DNA from: Achromobacter ruhlandii
GTDB taxonomy: Bacteria > Pseudomonadota > Gammaproteobacteria > Burkholderiales > Burkholderiaceae_B
DNA: 64,000 nt
Assembly: GCF_902859695.1 (NCBI RefSeq)
Contig: NZ_CADIJL010000004.1
Location: forward strand, 186,001-250,000
Direction: 5' to 3'
Of this stretch, positions 46,650 to 57,027 are shown piece by piece (within the stretch, counting starts at the first letter, position 1; each line of letters begins with the position of its first letter). A program made the position numbers and the translations under genes. Under the pieces are notes generated by a model. It was not told the origin of the DNA, ran no database searches, and saw only the letters and a program-made list of their open reading frames with translations.

Positions 46650-48203
46650 TCAGGCGCCGTCCGCGACCGGCAGCTTGACCCGCACGCACAGCCCGCCCGA
46701 TTCGGCCTGCAGCAATTCCAGCGAGCCGCCGTGGGCGCGGGCGATGGCCTCGGCCAGCGCCAGGCCCAGGCCGACGCTGCCGGTGCGGGTGCGGGCGTCG
46801 TCCAGGCGGCTGAACGGCCGCAGCGCCTCCAGGCGGCGTTCCGGCACGATACCGGGGCCGTGGTCGGCCACGTCCAGCACCGCGTGGCGGCCTTCGCGCC
46901 GCAGGCTGACGTCGACGGGCGGCGCGCCGTGGTTCAGGGCATTGCCGATCAGGTTGTCGAGCAGGCGGCCCAGGGCGACCGCGTCGCCCTGCACCACCAG
47001 CGTGTCGTCGCCGTCCGCGGTCTTGAGGTGAATGTCGGTGCCCGCGCCGCGCCAGGCATTGACGCGCTCGGTCAGCCAGTCGGGCAGCACCATCGACGCG
47101 TATCGGTAGGCCGCCGGATCGGTGCCGCGCACGAAACCGATGAACTGGTCGACCATGTGCTGCATGTCCTGCAGGTCGGTGCGCAGCCCTTCCTTCAGGG
47201 CCGAATCGTCGGCCAGTTCAATGCGCAGCCACATGCGCGACAGCGGCCCCTTCAGGTCGTGCGGCAGGCCCGACAGCAGCGTGCGCCGGACCGAATCGGA
47301 TTCGGCCAGCGCGTCCAGCATGGCGTTGAAGCGTTCGCCCAGCACGCGGGTTTCGTGCGGACCGGAGGGCTCGACCCGCTGCGGCTGGCCGGCGGCCAGG
47401 CGGTCGGCGGCGTCGGCGAGCCGCGTGATGGGCCGGGTGATGTGCCAGGAGAAGCCCACCGCCAGCAACAGCAACAGGCCCAGTCCGCCCAGCCAGGCGG
47501 CGATCAGCGGCGTGGCCACCGGGGGATCGAGGCGGTCCAGCGGGATCACCAGCCATTCACGCAGGCGCGGCGCATCCTCGCTGGCCGGATTGGGCGCCAG
47601 CGAGATGAATATCTCGGGCGTGGGGCCGCGCGACAGCGCCACCCGGGTGCCGTCGTTCAGGCGTTCGTTGAGTTGCTGCACCAGGCCACGCAGGTCGCGG
47701 CGGATGTCGTCGGGCTCGGGCTTGTAGCGGCGCACGCGCTCCTCGTGCTCGCGCTGGCGCTCTCGTTCGGCCTGCGCGTCGTCCATGTCGCGTTCGCCGC
47801 CGCGCATCTCGGGCGGCAGGGGCGGCCCCTGGATCTGCGAACTGGGCGGCGGTGGAGGCGGAGGCGGCGGATGCTGCATGTTGCGCGGCGGCGGCCGGCG
47901 GCCATTGAAGCGTTGCAGCTTGGCTTCGGCCGGCAGCACCCGCGACCACAGGCGCCATTGGTTCTGCGAAGCCGCCCGCACGAAATCGGCGCGATCCTCG
48001 GCCGGCACCTGCGACACAGCGGCGCGCAGGGTGCGGATGGTGGTGGTGATGTAGCCGATGGCCACGTCTTCCATGAACTTGTGGCGGAAGTACGAGACCG
48101 TCACGAGCGTGGCCGCCTGCGTCAGCAGCACCGACCCGAGAATCAGCAGGATGAGCCGCGCCCGCAGCGAACGCGGAACCAGGAAACCGGCGGAAAGGCG
48201 CAT
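46650..48203 (-). CDS. EnvZ-type sensor histidine kinase with polyproline periplasmic domain
   Basis: 517 residues. Helix 1 is at about 16-38, helix 2 at about 232-252, with a periplasmic domain of about 190 residues between. That domain holds nine consecutive prolines (residues 112-120) and a charged Glu/Arg segment. HAMP follows, then the phospho-acceptor H315 in SGLPHDLKGPLSRMWLRIEL, the N-box DNLIGNALNHG, and G boxes DHGPGI and GSVGLGLALA. Its start overlaps the response-regulator stop by one base, so they form one system. It resembles osmo/acid-sensing EnvZ/RisS-like kinases. Confidence 0.92.
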   Translation of the reverse strand: MRLSAGFLVPRSLRARLILLILGSVLLTQAATLVTVSYFRHKFMEDVAIGYITTTIRTLRAAVSQVPAEDRADFVRAASQNQWRLWSRVLPAEAKLQRFNGRRPPPRNMQHPPPPPPPPPSSQIQGPPLPPEMRGGERDMDDAQAERERQREHEERVRRYKPEPDDIRRDLRGLVQQLNERLNDGTRVALSRGPTPEIFISLAPNPASEDAPRLREWLVIPLDRLDPPVATPLIAAWLGGLGLLLLLAVGFSWHITRPITRLADAADRLAAGQPQRVEPSGPHETRVLGERFNAMLDALAESDSVRRTLLSGLPHDLKGPLSRMWLRIELADDSALKEGLRTDLQDMQHMVDQFIGFVRGTDPAAYRYASMVLPDWLTERVNAWRGAGTDIHLKTADGDDTLVVQGDAVALGRLLDNLIGNALNHGAPPVDVSLRREGRHAVLDVADHGPGIVPERRLEALRPFSRLDDARTRTGSVGLGLALAEAIARAHGGSLELLQAESGGLCVRVKLPVADGA

Positions 48204-48913
48204 CAGGGCGAGAACCGGTAGCCGATGCCCCAGACGGTCTGGATCCAGCGGGGTTGCTTGGGATCGTCCTCGATGACGCGGCGCAGGCGCAGGATGGCGA
48301 TGTCGATGGCGCGGTCGTTGCGTTCGCCGGCGTCGTCGTCGCGCGCCAGCGCCAGCAGGCGTTCGCGCGACAGCGGCTTGCCGGCGTTGCGCACCAGGGC
48401 TTCGAGCAGGTTGATTTCGCCGCCGGTGAGCTTGACCACCGAGCCGTCGCGCGACAGCTGACGCGTGGAGGGATCGAACAGGAACGGCCCGAACGCGACC
48501 GGGGCGTCCTTGGTCAAGGCCGACGGGCCACGCTTGCGCCGCAGCACGGCCTCGATGCGGGCCAGCAGCTCGCGCGGATCGAAAGGCTTGCCGACGTAAT
48601 CGTCGGCGCCGGCCTCCAGGCCGATGATGCGGTCGACGGCCTCGTCGCGGGCGGTCAGCAGGATGACGGGAATGTCTTCGCCCTGTTCGCGCAGGCGGCG
48701 ACAGGCATCGGCGCCGTCGCCGCCGGGCAGCATGCGATCCAGCACCAGCAGGTCGGGGGCGTAGCGGGTGATGCGTGACGGCAGGTCGCTGGCATCCGGC
48801 GCCAGCAGCGTGTCGTAGCCGTGGCGGTTCAGGTAGTCGGCCAGCAACTGGCGCAAGGCCGGGTCGTCGTCGACGACCAGCAGCTTGGTGTGGTGATTGT
48901 CCATGGTTGCCAT
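48203..48913 (-). CDS. OmpR-family response regulator
   Basis: 236 residues. The receiver has LLVVDDDPALRQLL, phospho-acceptor Asp in DLLVLDRMLPGGDG, and the K of DDYVGKPFDPRELLARI. The C-terminal winged helix shows LTGGEINLLEALVRNAGKPLSRERLL and the RNDRAIDIAILRLRR recognition helix, ending QTVWGIGYRFSP. It is the partner of the kinase that follows. ATG 48913 is chosen; ATG 48904 is as likely. A RisA-like role is possible but cannot be proven from here. Confidence 0.93.
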   Translation of the reverse strand: MATMDNHHTKLLVVDDDPALRQLLADYLNRHGYDTLLAPDASDLPSRITRYAPDLLVLDRMLPGGDGADACRRLREQGEDIPVILLTARDEAVDRIIGLEAGADDYVGKPFDPRELLARIEAVLRRKRGPSALTKDAPVAFGPFLFDPSTRQLSRDGSVVKLTGGEINLLEALVRNAGKPLSRERLLALARDDDAGERNDRAIDIAILRLRRVIEDDPKQPRWIQTVWGIGYRFSP

Positions 48914-49126
48914 AGTGGAGCCGTCCGCCGCTGGCGGCAAGAGCCGGGAAATCATCTGAAATATACCTGTTGCACGATGTTTGCCGGCGATGCTGGCCCG
49001 TTGCCGCCGACATCGCCGCCAGCCGGGACTGGCCCTAAAATACTGGACATTGCCCCGCATACGCTGGTCCGGTTTACTAAAAATCGTTTACAGCTGGGGC
49101 AACGTCCCCTTTCTACACTGTTGGTT

Positions 49127-50434
49127 ATGGTCGCCCCTGCATCCTGGCGCAGGCGGCTGCTGCACACGGCGTTGACGGCTGGCCTGGCCAGCCCGTTGAT
49201 CCCCGCGTCCGGCGCGCCCGCCGCCCCCTCGTCTCCCCCGCCGGCCCCGGCCTATGTGGCGCGCGGCATCGGCGTGCTGTCGCCGGTGCAGCCGGTGCCG
49301 GTGCGGCCAGCGCCGTCGATGGCGTCGCGGGCCGTGCCGCTGGACCCGTCGCCCTGCGACCTGCAGACCAGCGAGCCGGCCATGGACACCAGCGTGGCCG
49401 GGGGCAACGCCGATGCCGACGTCATACCGGGGACGGGCTCAACCCTGTCCGGCGACGCCGCCGCCAGCCCCCTGGGCTGTGAGCCCCCACAGACGGCCGC
49501 GGCGCCGGCCGATACCCCCGACTACTCGTTCGACCTGGAAAGCGGGGACGTACCACGGGTGCCCGTGGTCGTGATCTCCGGCGTATCGCGGCCGAGCCGC
49601 CCCTGGTTCGCCTCGGTCAGCGGCCAGGACGGCCTGCGCTACGGCGGCGACCGCAACTGGGTCTACCGCAACACCACCGGCCCCTCGTTTTCGGTGGGCA
49701 ACATCAACGCCAATGCGCCCACCTGGGGCAGCAGCGCGCCGGTCGGCGGGCTGCAGATCTCCAATCTGCCGAGCACCACGGCGCCGCTGGCAGAGGGCAG
49801 CTTCGGCTATTCCTCGTCGCTGGGGCGACTCAACCGCATGGATCCATCGGCCACCTCCGGGGCGGTCGACTATGGCGCTTCGGTCGGCAACAGCACCGTG
49901 CGCTACGGGCTGACGCCGGTGCTGACGCTGGAAGGCCAGATGCAGAGCGCGCCGTCGCTGACCACCCGCGGCATGGGCACCACCTATGCCGCCGGCGACT
50001 ACGGCACCTTCCAGGCCGGCGCCACCCAGAGCTCGTTCGATGCCGCCAGCGCCTGGCGCTACCGCTTCGGCTACAGCGTGGACGTGGCCGACGCGGTCAA
50101 CCTGGGCTACACCAACGAACAGATCGGCGCCGGCTTTGGCGACCTGTCGACCTATTCCGGCGGCGTGGCCGCGGCGCCGCAGACCCGCAACACCCTGACC
50201 GCCGGGGTGCCGATCACCGGCTGGGGCACGCTCAGCGGCACCTATTCGGGCCTGCACGAAGGCTCGGCGCTGGCCGAGCAGCGGGTCGGCCTGAGCCACA
50301 GCATGTTCGTGGCGCCCAAGGTCAAGCTGGCGGTGGGCGCCGACCGCGACATCATTTCGGGCAATTACGAGTGGCGCGCCAACCTCAGCATGCCGGTGGA
50401 CACCTTCATGCGCGGCACCTGGCTGAGCTGGTGA
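49127..50434 (+). CDS. Orphan fimbrial-usher-barrel-like outer-membrane protein
   Basis: 435 residues. A signal-peptide-like N-terminus (ASWRRRLLHTALTAGLASPLIPASG) leads into a Pro/Ala/Ser-rich low-complexity region of about 120 residues. From about residue 170 there are alternating strands, with RYGLTPVLTLEGQMQSAPSL, GDYGTFQAGATQS and RYRFGYSVDVADAVNLGYTNEQIGAGFGDLSTYSGG, which recall the barrel of chaperone-usher proteins. No usher N- or C-terminal domains or chaperone genes are present. It is divergent from the OmpR-type regulator, which may control it. Function unknown; usher similarity is my pattern judgement. Confidence 0.6.
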   Translation: MVAPASWRRRLLHTALTAGLASPLIPASGAPAAPSSPPPAPAYVARGIGVLSPVQPVPVRPAPSMASRAVPLDPSPCDLQTSEPAMDTSVAGGNADADVIPGTGSTLSGDAAASPLGCEPPQTAAAPADTPDYSFDLESGDVPRVPVVVISGVSRPSRPWFASVSGQDGLRYGGDRNWVYRNTTGPSFSVGNINANAPTWGSSAPVGGLQISNLPSTTAPLAEGSFGYSSSLGRLNRMDPSATSGAVDYGASVGNSTVRYGLTPVLTLEGQMQSAPSLTTRGMGTTYAAGDYGTFQAGATQSSFDAASAWRYRFGYSVDVADAVNLGYTNEQIGAGFGDLSTYSGGVAAAPQTRNTLTAGVPITGWGTLSGTYSGLHEGSALAEQRVGLSHSMFVAPKVKLAVGADRDIISGNYEWRANLSMPVDTFMRGTWLSW

Positions 50435-50528
50435 CGCGGCCGGGCCGGTGGACGAAAATGCCCCCCCGCGCCCGGGCCGCCAAATTTGCGGCTTAAAATC
50501 CCCGCCATGATGCTCACGGCCTACCCCC

Positions 50529-52358
<1,830 letters not shown>

Positions 52359-52460
52359 GGCCGGGCTTGGCGCGGCATCCCCGGGAGCCGGGGCGGCCGA
52401 AGACGGCGGCGCGGCACGGCGGATGGCATGGCCATCCGCCGGCGCCTCACCCCCGCGGCA

Positions 52461-53516
52461 TCAAGGCGACGGCGGCGGCAACAGCGGCACGGGCGCGCGC
52501 TCCTTGCCGAACACCGAGCGATAGGCCAGGATGTTGAACACCAGCACCACCGGGATTCCCACCACCGCGCCGGCCATCACCAGGCGCATCGAGCCCAGCG
52601 CGCCGGCGCCGTCCCACAGCGTCATGTCGTCCAGGATCAGGTAGGGGAACAGGCTGTAGGCCAGGCCGCTCAGCATCAGCAGGAACAGCGCCACGCACAG
52701 CACGAACGGCAGCCAGCTGAAGCGGTCGGCGCGGCCCGGCAGGCGCGCCAGCAGCATTTCGGCGGCGACGAAGCCCGCCAGCATCATCACCCACACCGTG
52801 GCCGCCAGGCTCAAGTGGGCGATGTTGCTCCATTTGTAGAAGATGCCGGCGTTGGCCAGGCCCAGCGTGACGGCGATGGCGACCATCCCCACCGCGGTCC
52901 AGCGAATGGCGTGGCGCGCCCAGTTGGCGGCGCGGCGCTGCAGGTCGCCGTCGACCCGCATCACCAGCCAGGACGCGCCCAGCAGCACATAGGCCGCCAC
53001 CGCGCACAAGCCGACGAACAACGCGAACCAGCCATAGCCCGCGTCGGATTGGTAGCCGGTGGCGATGCGGCCTAGCAGCATGCCCTGGCCGAACGCGGTC
53101 ATCAGCGAGCCGGCCCAGAAGGCGAAGATCCAGCGCGGCTTGGACTCGTTGCGGGCGCGGATGCGGAACTCGAAGGCCACGCTGCGCAGCACCACGCCCA
53201 GCACCATGAAGGTGAGCGGTCCATACAATTTGCCCAGCACCGCGCCCCAGGCGAACGGGAAGGCCGAGGCAAACAGGCCCATGCCCAGCAGCAGCCAGAA
53301 CTCATTGGCGTCGCGCCAGGGGCTCAACAGGCTCATCATGCGCCCACGCTCCTGCTCGGGCGCCAGCTGCAACAGGATGCCCACGCCCAGGTCGAAGCCG
53401 TCCAGCACCACGCCCGCCGCGATGACGACGAACAGCAGGCCCATGAACGCCAGCGGCATCCAGAAGGATGGATCATCGGGGCTCAGGCCCTGCGAGGCGG
53501 CGAGCATGGCGATCAT
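52461..53516 (-). CDS. Cytochrome bd-type oxidase subunit II (CydB-like)
   Basis: 351 residues, about nine helices. AGVVLDGFDLGVGILLQL, SPWRDANEFWLLLGMGLFASAFPFAWGAVLGKLYGPLTFMVLGVVLRSVAFEFR are the conserved CydB segments, and the fold-wide signatures look intact. Its ATG overlaps the subunit I stop by four bases (ATGA), so the two are translated together. No CydX- or YbgE-like small subunit is visible after it. Because its partner lacks heme ligands, the complex may not be an oxidase. Confidence 0.88.
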   Translation of the reverse strand: MIAMLAASQGLSPDDPSFWMPLAFMGLLFVVIAAGVVLDGFDLGVGILLQLAPEQERGRMMSLLSPWRDANEFWLLLGMGLFASAFPFAWGAVLGKLYGPLTFMVLGVVLRSVAFEFRIRARNESKPRWIFAFWAGSLMTAFGQGMLLGRIATGYQSDAGYGWFALFVGLCAVAAYVLLGASWLVMRVDGDLQRRAANWARHAIRWTAVGMVAIAVTLGLANAGIFYKWSNIAHLSLAATVWVMMLAGFVAAEMLLARLPGRADRFSWLPFVLCVALFLLMLSGLAYSLFPYLILDDMTLWDGAGALGSMRLVMAGAVVGIPVVLVFNILAYRSVFGKERAPVPLLPPPSP

Positions 53517-54856
53517 GATGCGCCTCCGCCAAGTTTGCGCACCGGCACCACGCCATACCGGGCCGCGTGGAACAACATGCCGGCAAACGCCGCCAGCAGC
53601 AGCGCGTAGAGCAGGCCATAGCCGATCAGGCCATACAGCACGGTGCTGGACGACATGGTGCCCAATACCTCGGTCTGGGTGACGGTGCCATTGACGACGA
53701 AGGGCTGCAGGCCGATCACCGAGAACCACCAGCCGGCCACCACGGCGATGCCGCCCGAGAACATCATGCCGCAGAGCACGCGCTGCCACCATTGCGGCAG
53801 CACCGAGACATCCATGCCGCGGCGCCAGGTCCAGAGAAAGGTGACCCAGGACACGGCCAGCATCAACAGGCCCAGCCCGGCCGCGACTCGCAGCGACCAG
53901 AAGGTCAGCGCCACCGGCGGCAACATGCCGGAATACTTGTCCAGGCCCTGGTAGGTGCCGTCGTCATTGCGGTGCAGCCACCTGCCGCCGGCGTTGTTCC
54001 AGGTCCAGTCGGCCACATTGGCGTGGTTGCGAGCGTCCGGCCAGCCGAACAGCACCAGGCGCGGCTCGCTGCCGCTTTCCCAGTAGCCTGCTGCGGCGGC
54101 GGCCTTGGCGGGCTGGTACTTGGCGACCACCTGGCCGGCGCCGGTGGCCACCGGCAACTGCAGCACGGCGGCCAGCGCCGCGATCACCAGGCCGGTCTTG
54201 AAGGTGGCGCGTTCGCCGTCGCCGAGCGGGCGGCGCAGGGATTGCAGCGCGGTCACGCCCATCATCAGGAAGGCCGCGGCCAGGGCCGCCCCTACCACCA
54301 CCACGGCCATGCGCCAGCCGACGGACGGGTTGAACACCACCGCGGTCCAGTCGTAGACCTGGTAGCGGCCATCGACCAGCACGGCGCCGTCCGGCGTCTG
54401 CATCCACGATTGCAGCGCCAGCACCCAGAACAGCGCCACCAGCTGCCCCACGGCCACCATCAGCACCGCCAGGGTGTGGGCGCCGTCGGACACGCGGCGC
54501 TGGCCGAACAGCATGACGCCCAGGAAACACGACTTGAGGATGAAGACCGACAGGATGCCGTAGCCCAGCAACGGGCCGGCGACGTTGCCGATCTTGTCCA
54601 TCAGGCCGGCCCACAGGCTGCCCAGCTGGATCAGCACCGGCACGCAGGCGGCCAGGGTGAGCACGAAAGACAGGGCGAAGATGCGCACCCAGAAACGGTA
54701 GGCGGCGGTCCAGCCGCTCCGCCCCGACAGGCGGGCGCGGATCTTGAAGAACAGCAGGACCCAGGCGAGCGCCAGGGCCACGGCGAGGAACAGCGCCAGG
54801 AAGCTCAGGCTGGCCACGAATTGCGCGCGGGCCAGGGAAAGGGTCGAGATATCCAT
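53513..54856 (-). CDS. CydA-like subunit I lacking all canonical heme ligands
   Basis: 447 residues, nine helices, clearly alignable with E. coli CydA along its length, including the Q-loop edge. Compared from memory with E. coli: His19 is Leu20; the IEG and FFLES glutamates are replaced in GYG and ILKS (K108); His186 is Val185; in FRIM, Arg is kept (R323) but Met393 is Ala325; WFVAEYGRQPW is WWFSVIGLQPF. So neither heme b558, b595 nor d would have its normal ligand. No frameshift is present and the coding is intact. Possibly a quinone-linked partner of CydB with a new role, or a member of the heme-less cydA' family. Confidence 0.85.
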   Translation of the reverse strand: MDISTLSLARAQFVASLSFLALFLAVALALAWVLLFFKIRARLSGRSGWTAAYRFWVRIFALSFVLTLAACVPVLIQLGSLWAGLMDKIGNVAGPLLGYGILSVFILKSCFLGVMLFGQRRVSDGAHTLAVLMVAVGQLVALFWVLALQSWMQTPDGAVLVDGRYQVYDWTAVVFNPSVGWRMAVVVVGAALAAAFLMMGVTALQSLRRPLGDGERATFKTGLVIAALAAVLQLPVATGAGQVVAKYQPAKAAAAAGYWESGSEPRLVLFGWPDARNHANVADWTWNNAGGRWLHRNDDGTYQGLDKYSGMLPPVALTFWSLRVAAGLGLLMLAVSWVTFLWTWRRGMDVSVLPQWWQRVLCGMMFSGGIAVVAGWWFSVIGLQPFVVNGTVTQTEVLGTMSSSTVLYGLIGYGLLYALLLAAFAGMLFHAARYGVVPVRKLGGGAS

Positions 54857-54992
54857 GATGGCCCGTAGTGTAGAGCCAGTTACACGACAATGGGGGCCAG
54901 TTTGAAACCGCTTGCAGCGGGCCAAAAATGGCTTGTCCCGGGAACGTGGCAAAATTGACGCTTTGTCGCTGCTTTTTCCTATTCTTTCAAGA

Positions 54993-56759
54993 ATGACCTC
55001 CGCCACGACGCCGACCCCCGCCGCATCCAATTTCCTGCTCAACATCGTCGAAGACGACCTGCAAGCCAACCGCTTCCAGGGCAAGCGTTGGGCGGGCAAG
55101 CCTGGGCCGGCCTCCGTGCAGCAGCAGGGCGAACCCGATCCGGCGAAGATCCGCACCCGTTTTCCGCCGGAGCCGAACGGCTATCTGCACATCGGCCACG
55201 CCAAGAGCATCTGCGTGAACTTCGGCCTGGCCCGCGACTTCGGCGGCGTCTGTCACCTGCGCTTTGACGACACCAACCCCGAAAAGGAAGACCAGGAATA
55301 CGTCGACGCCATCATCGAGGCGGTGCACTGGCTGGGCTTTGACTGGAAGGCCGACGGCCGCGACAACCTGTATTTCGCCAGCGACTACTTTGGCTATATG
55401 TACGAGTTCGCCGAGGCGCTGGTCGAGGCCGGCCACGCCTATGTGGACGAGCAGAGCCCCGACGAGATCCGGGCCAACCGCGGCACCCTGACAGAACCCG
55501 GCGTCGACTCGCCCTGGCGCAACCGCCCGGCCGCCGAGTCGATCGCGCTGCTGCGCGAGATGCGCGACGGCAAGCATCCGGACGGCAGCCTGGTGCTGCG
55601 CGCCAAGATCAACATGGCGTCGCCCAACATCAACCTGCGCGACCCGGTCATGTACCGCGTGCGTCACGCCACTCACCACCGCACGGGCAACCAGTGGTGC
55701 ATCTACCCGATGTACAGCTGGGCGCATCCGGTGGAGGATGCGCTGGAAGGCATCACCCACAGCGTCTGCACGCTGGAGTTCGAGGACCAGCGCCCGTTCT
55801 ATGACTGGATCCTGGAACGCCTGGCCGAACTGGGCAAGCTGGCCCGGCCGCTGCCGCACCAATATGAGTTCTCCCGCCTGAACCTGAGCTACGTGGTCAC
55901 CAGCAAGCGCAAGCTGCTGCAGCTGGTGCGCGAAGGCCACGTGGACGGCTGGGACGATCCGCGCATGCCGACCATTTTCGGCCTGCGCCGCCGCGGCTAC
56001 ACGCCGGCTTCGATCCGCCTGTTCTGCGACCGCACGGCGGTGTCGAAGTCGGATTCGCGCATCGACTACAGCCTGCTGGAGCAGGCCGTGCGCGACGACC
56101 TGGACCCGATCGCGCCGCGCTCGGTGGCGGTGCTGGACCCGCTCAAGCTGGTCATCACCAACTATCCGGAAGGCCAGACCGAGATCTGCACGGCGCCGCG
56201 CAATCCGCACGATCCGGAAGCCGGCGTGCGCGAATTCCCGCTGTCGCGCGAGCTGTGGATCGAGCGTGACGATTTCCGCGAGGAAGCGCCCAAGAAATAC
56301 TTCCGCCTGTTCCCGGGCAACCTGGTGCGTTTGAAGTATGGCTATGTGGTGCGCTGCACGGGCTTCACCAAGAACGAGGCCGGCGAAGTGGTCGAGGTGC
56401 AGGCCGAGTACCTGCCGGAGACGCGCAGCGGCACGCCGGGCGCGGACAGCGTCAAGGTCAAGGGCAATATCACCTGGGTGAGCGCGGCGCATGCGGTGCC
56501 AGCGCAGATCCACCTGTACGACCGCCTGTTCGCGGATCCGCGGCCGGATGGCGGCGACAAGGATTTCCTGGCCTGCCTGAATCCGAATTCGAAGGAGACG
56601 GTGACGGCGTGGCTGGAGCCGGGCACGGTGGCGACGCCGGGGGCGACGTGGCAGTTCGAGCGGCTGGGGTATTTCACGGCTGACTTGAAGGAGTCGACCG
56701 TGGAGAAGCCTGTGCTGAATCGGGTGGTGACGTTGCGGGATTCTTGGGCGCAGGGGTGA
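54993..56759 (+). CDS. glnS: Glutaminyl-tRNA synthetase
   Basis: 588 residues. Class I signature FPPEPNGYLHIGHAKSICVNFGLARDFGG (HIGH), the GlnRS segment HQYEFSRLNLSYVVTSKRKLLQLV, the KMSKS-like AVSKSDSRIDYSLLEQ, and the C-terminal beta-barrel anticodon domains. ATG 54993 gives MTSATT; the frame continues 27 codons earlier without similarity. A good terminator follows 31 bases after the stop. Confidence 0.97.
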   Translation: MTSATTPTPAASNFLLNIVEDDLQANRFQGKRWAGKPGPASVQQQGEPDPAKIRTRFPPEPNGYLHIGHAKSICVNFGLARDFGGVCHLRFDDTNPEKEDQEYVDAIIEAVHWLGFDWKADGRDNLYFASDYFGYMYEFAEALVEAGHAYVDEQSPDEIRANRGTLTEPGVDSPWRNRPAAESIALLREMRDGKHPDGSLVLRAKINMASPNINLRDPVMYRVRHATHHRTGNQWCIYPMYSWAHPVEDALEGITHSVCTLEFEDQRPFYDWILERLAELGKLARPLPHQYEFSRLNLSYVVTSKRKLLQLVREGHVDGWDDPRMPTIFGLRRRGYTPASIRLFCDRTAVSKSDSRIDYSLLEQAVRDDLDPIAPRSVAVLDPLKLVITNYPEGQTEICTAPRNPHDPEAGVREFPLSRELWIERDDFREEAPKKYFRLFPGNLVRLKYGYVVRCTGFTKNEAGEVVEVQAEYLPETRSGTPGADSVKVKGNITWVSAAHAVPAQIHLYDRLFADPRPDGGDKDFLACLNPNSKETVTAWLEPGTVATPGATWQFERLGYFTADLKESTVEKPVLNRVVTLRDSWAQG

Positions 56760-56790
56760 ACGGGATTTGCCTTTTTGCGTTGTGCATTGA

Positions 56791-56816
56791 AAAAAGCGCC
56801 TTCGGGCGCTTTTTTT
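56791..56816 (+). terminator. Rho-independent terminator of glnS
   Basis: AAAAAGCGCC (56791-56800), loop TTCG, GGCGCTTTTT (56805-56814) with further T residues. Strong stem, ideal loop, T-run. It may also work on the opposite strand for the convergent Bug operon. Confidence 0.93.
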
Positions 56817-57027
56817 ATGGCCCGCGAGGTTGTGGGCTTCGTAGGCCGCGCCTCGCGCGGTGGGCCGGGCTGGATACAGGGGTTCCGGAGAGGGTTGCGG
56901 GGCCCGCCAAAATCGGCCGCGCGGGCGGCCGGTTTTGGCATACGTGGGGTCTGGCGTCGGGGCGATGGGCGCTGCGCGGAGGGGGGCGTGGTGGTTGCTT
57001 GGGGGCGGGGGCGCCCCCCGCCCTCTT

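Noticed and set aside
56820-57027. Small open frames in the glnS-Bug gap
   Set aside because: The translations are Gly/Arg/Trp-rich without start signals or family likeness; apart from the terminator I see nothing in this stretch.
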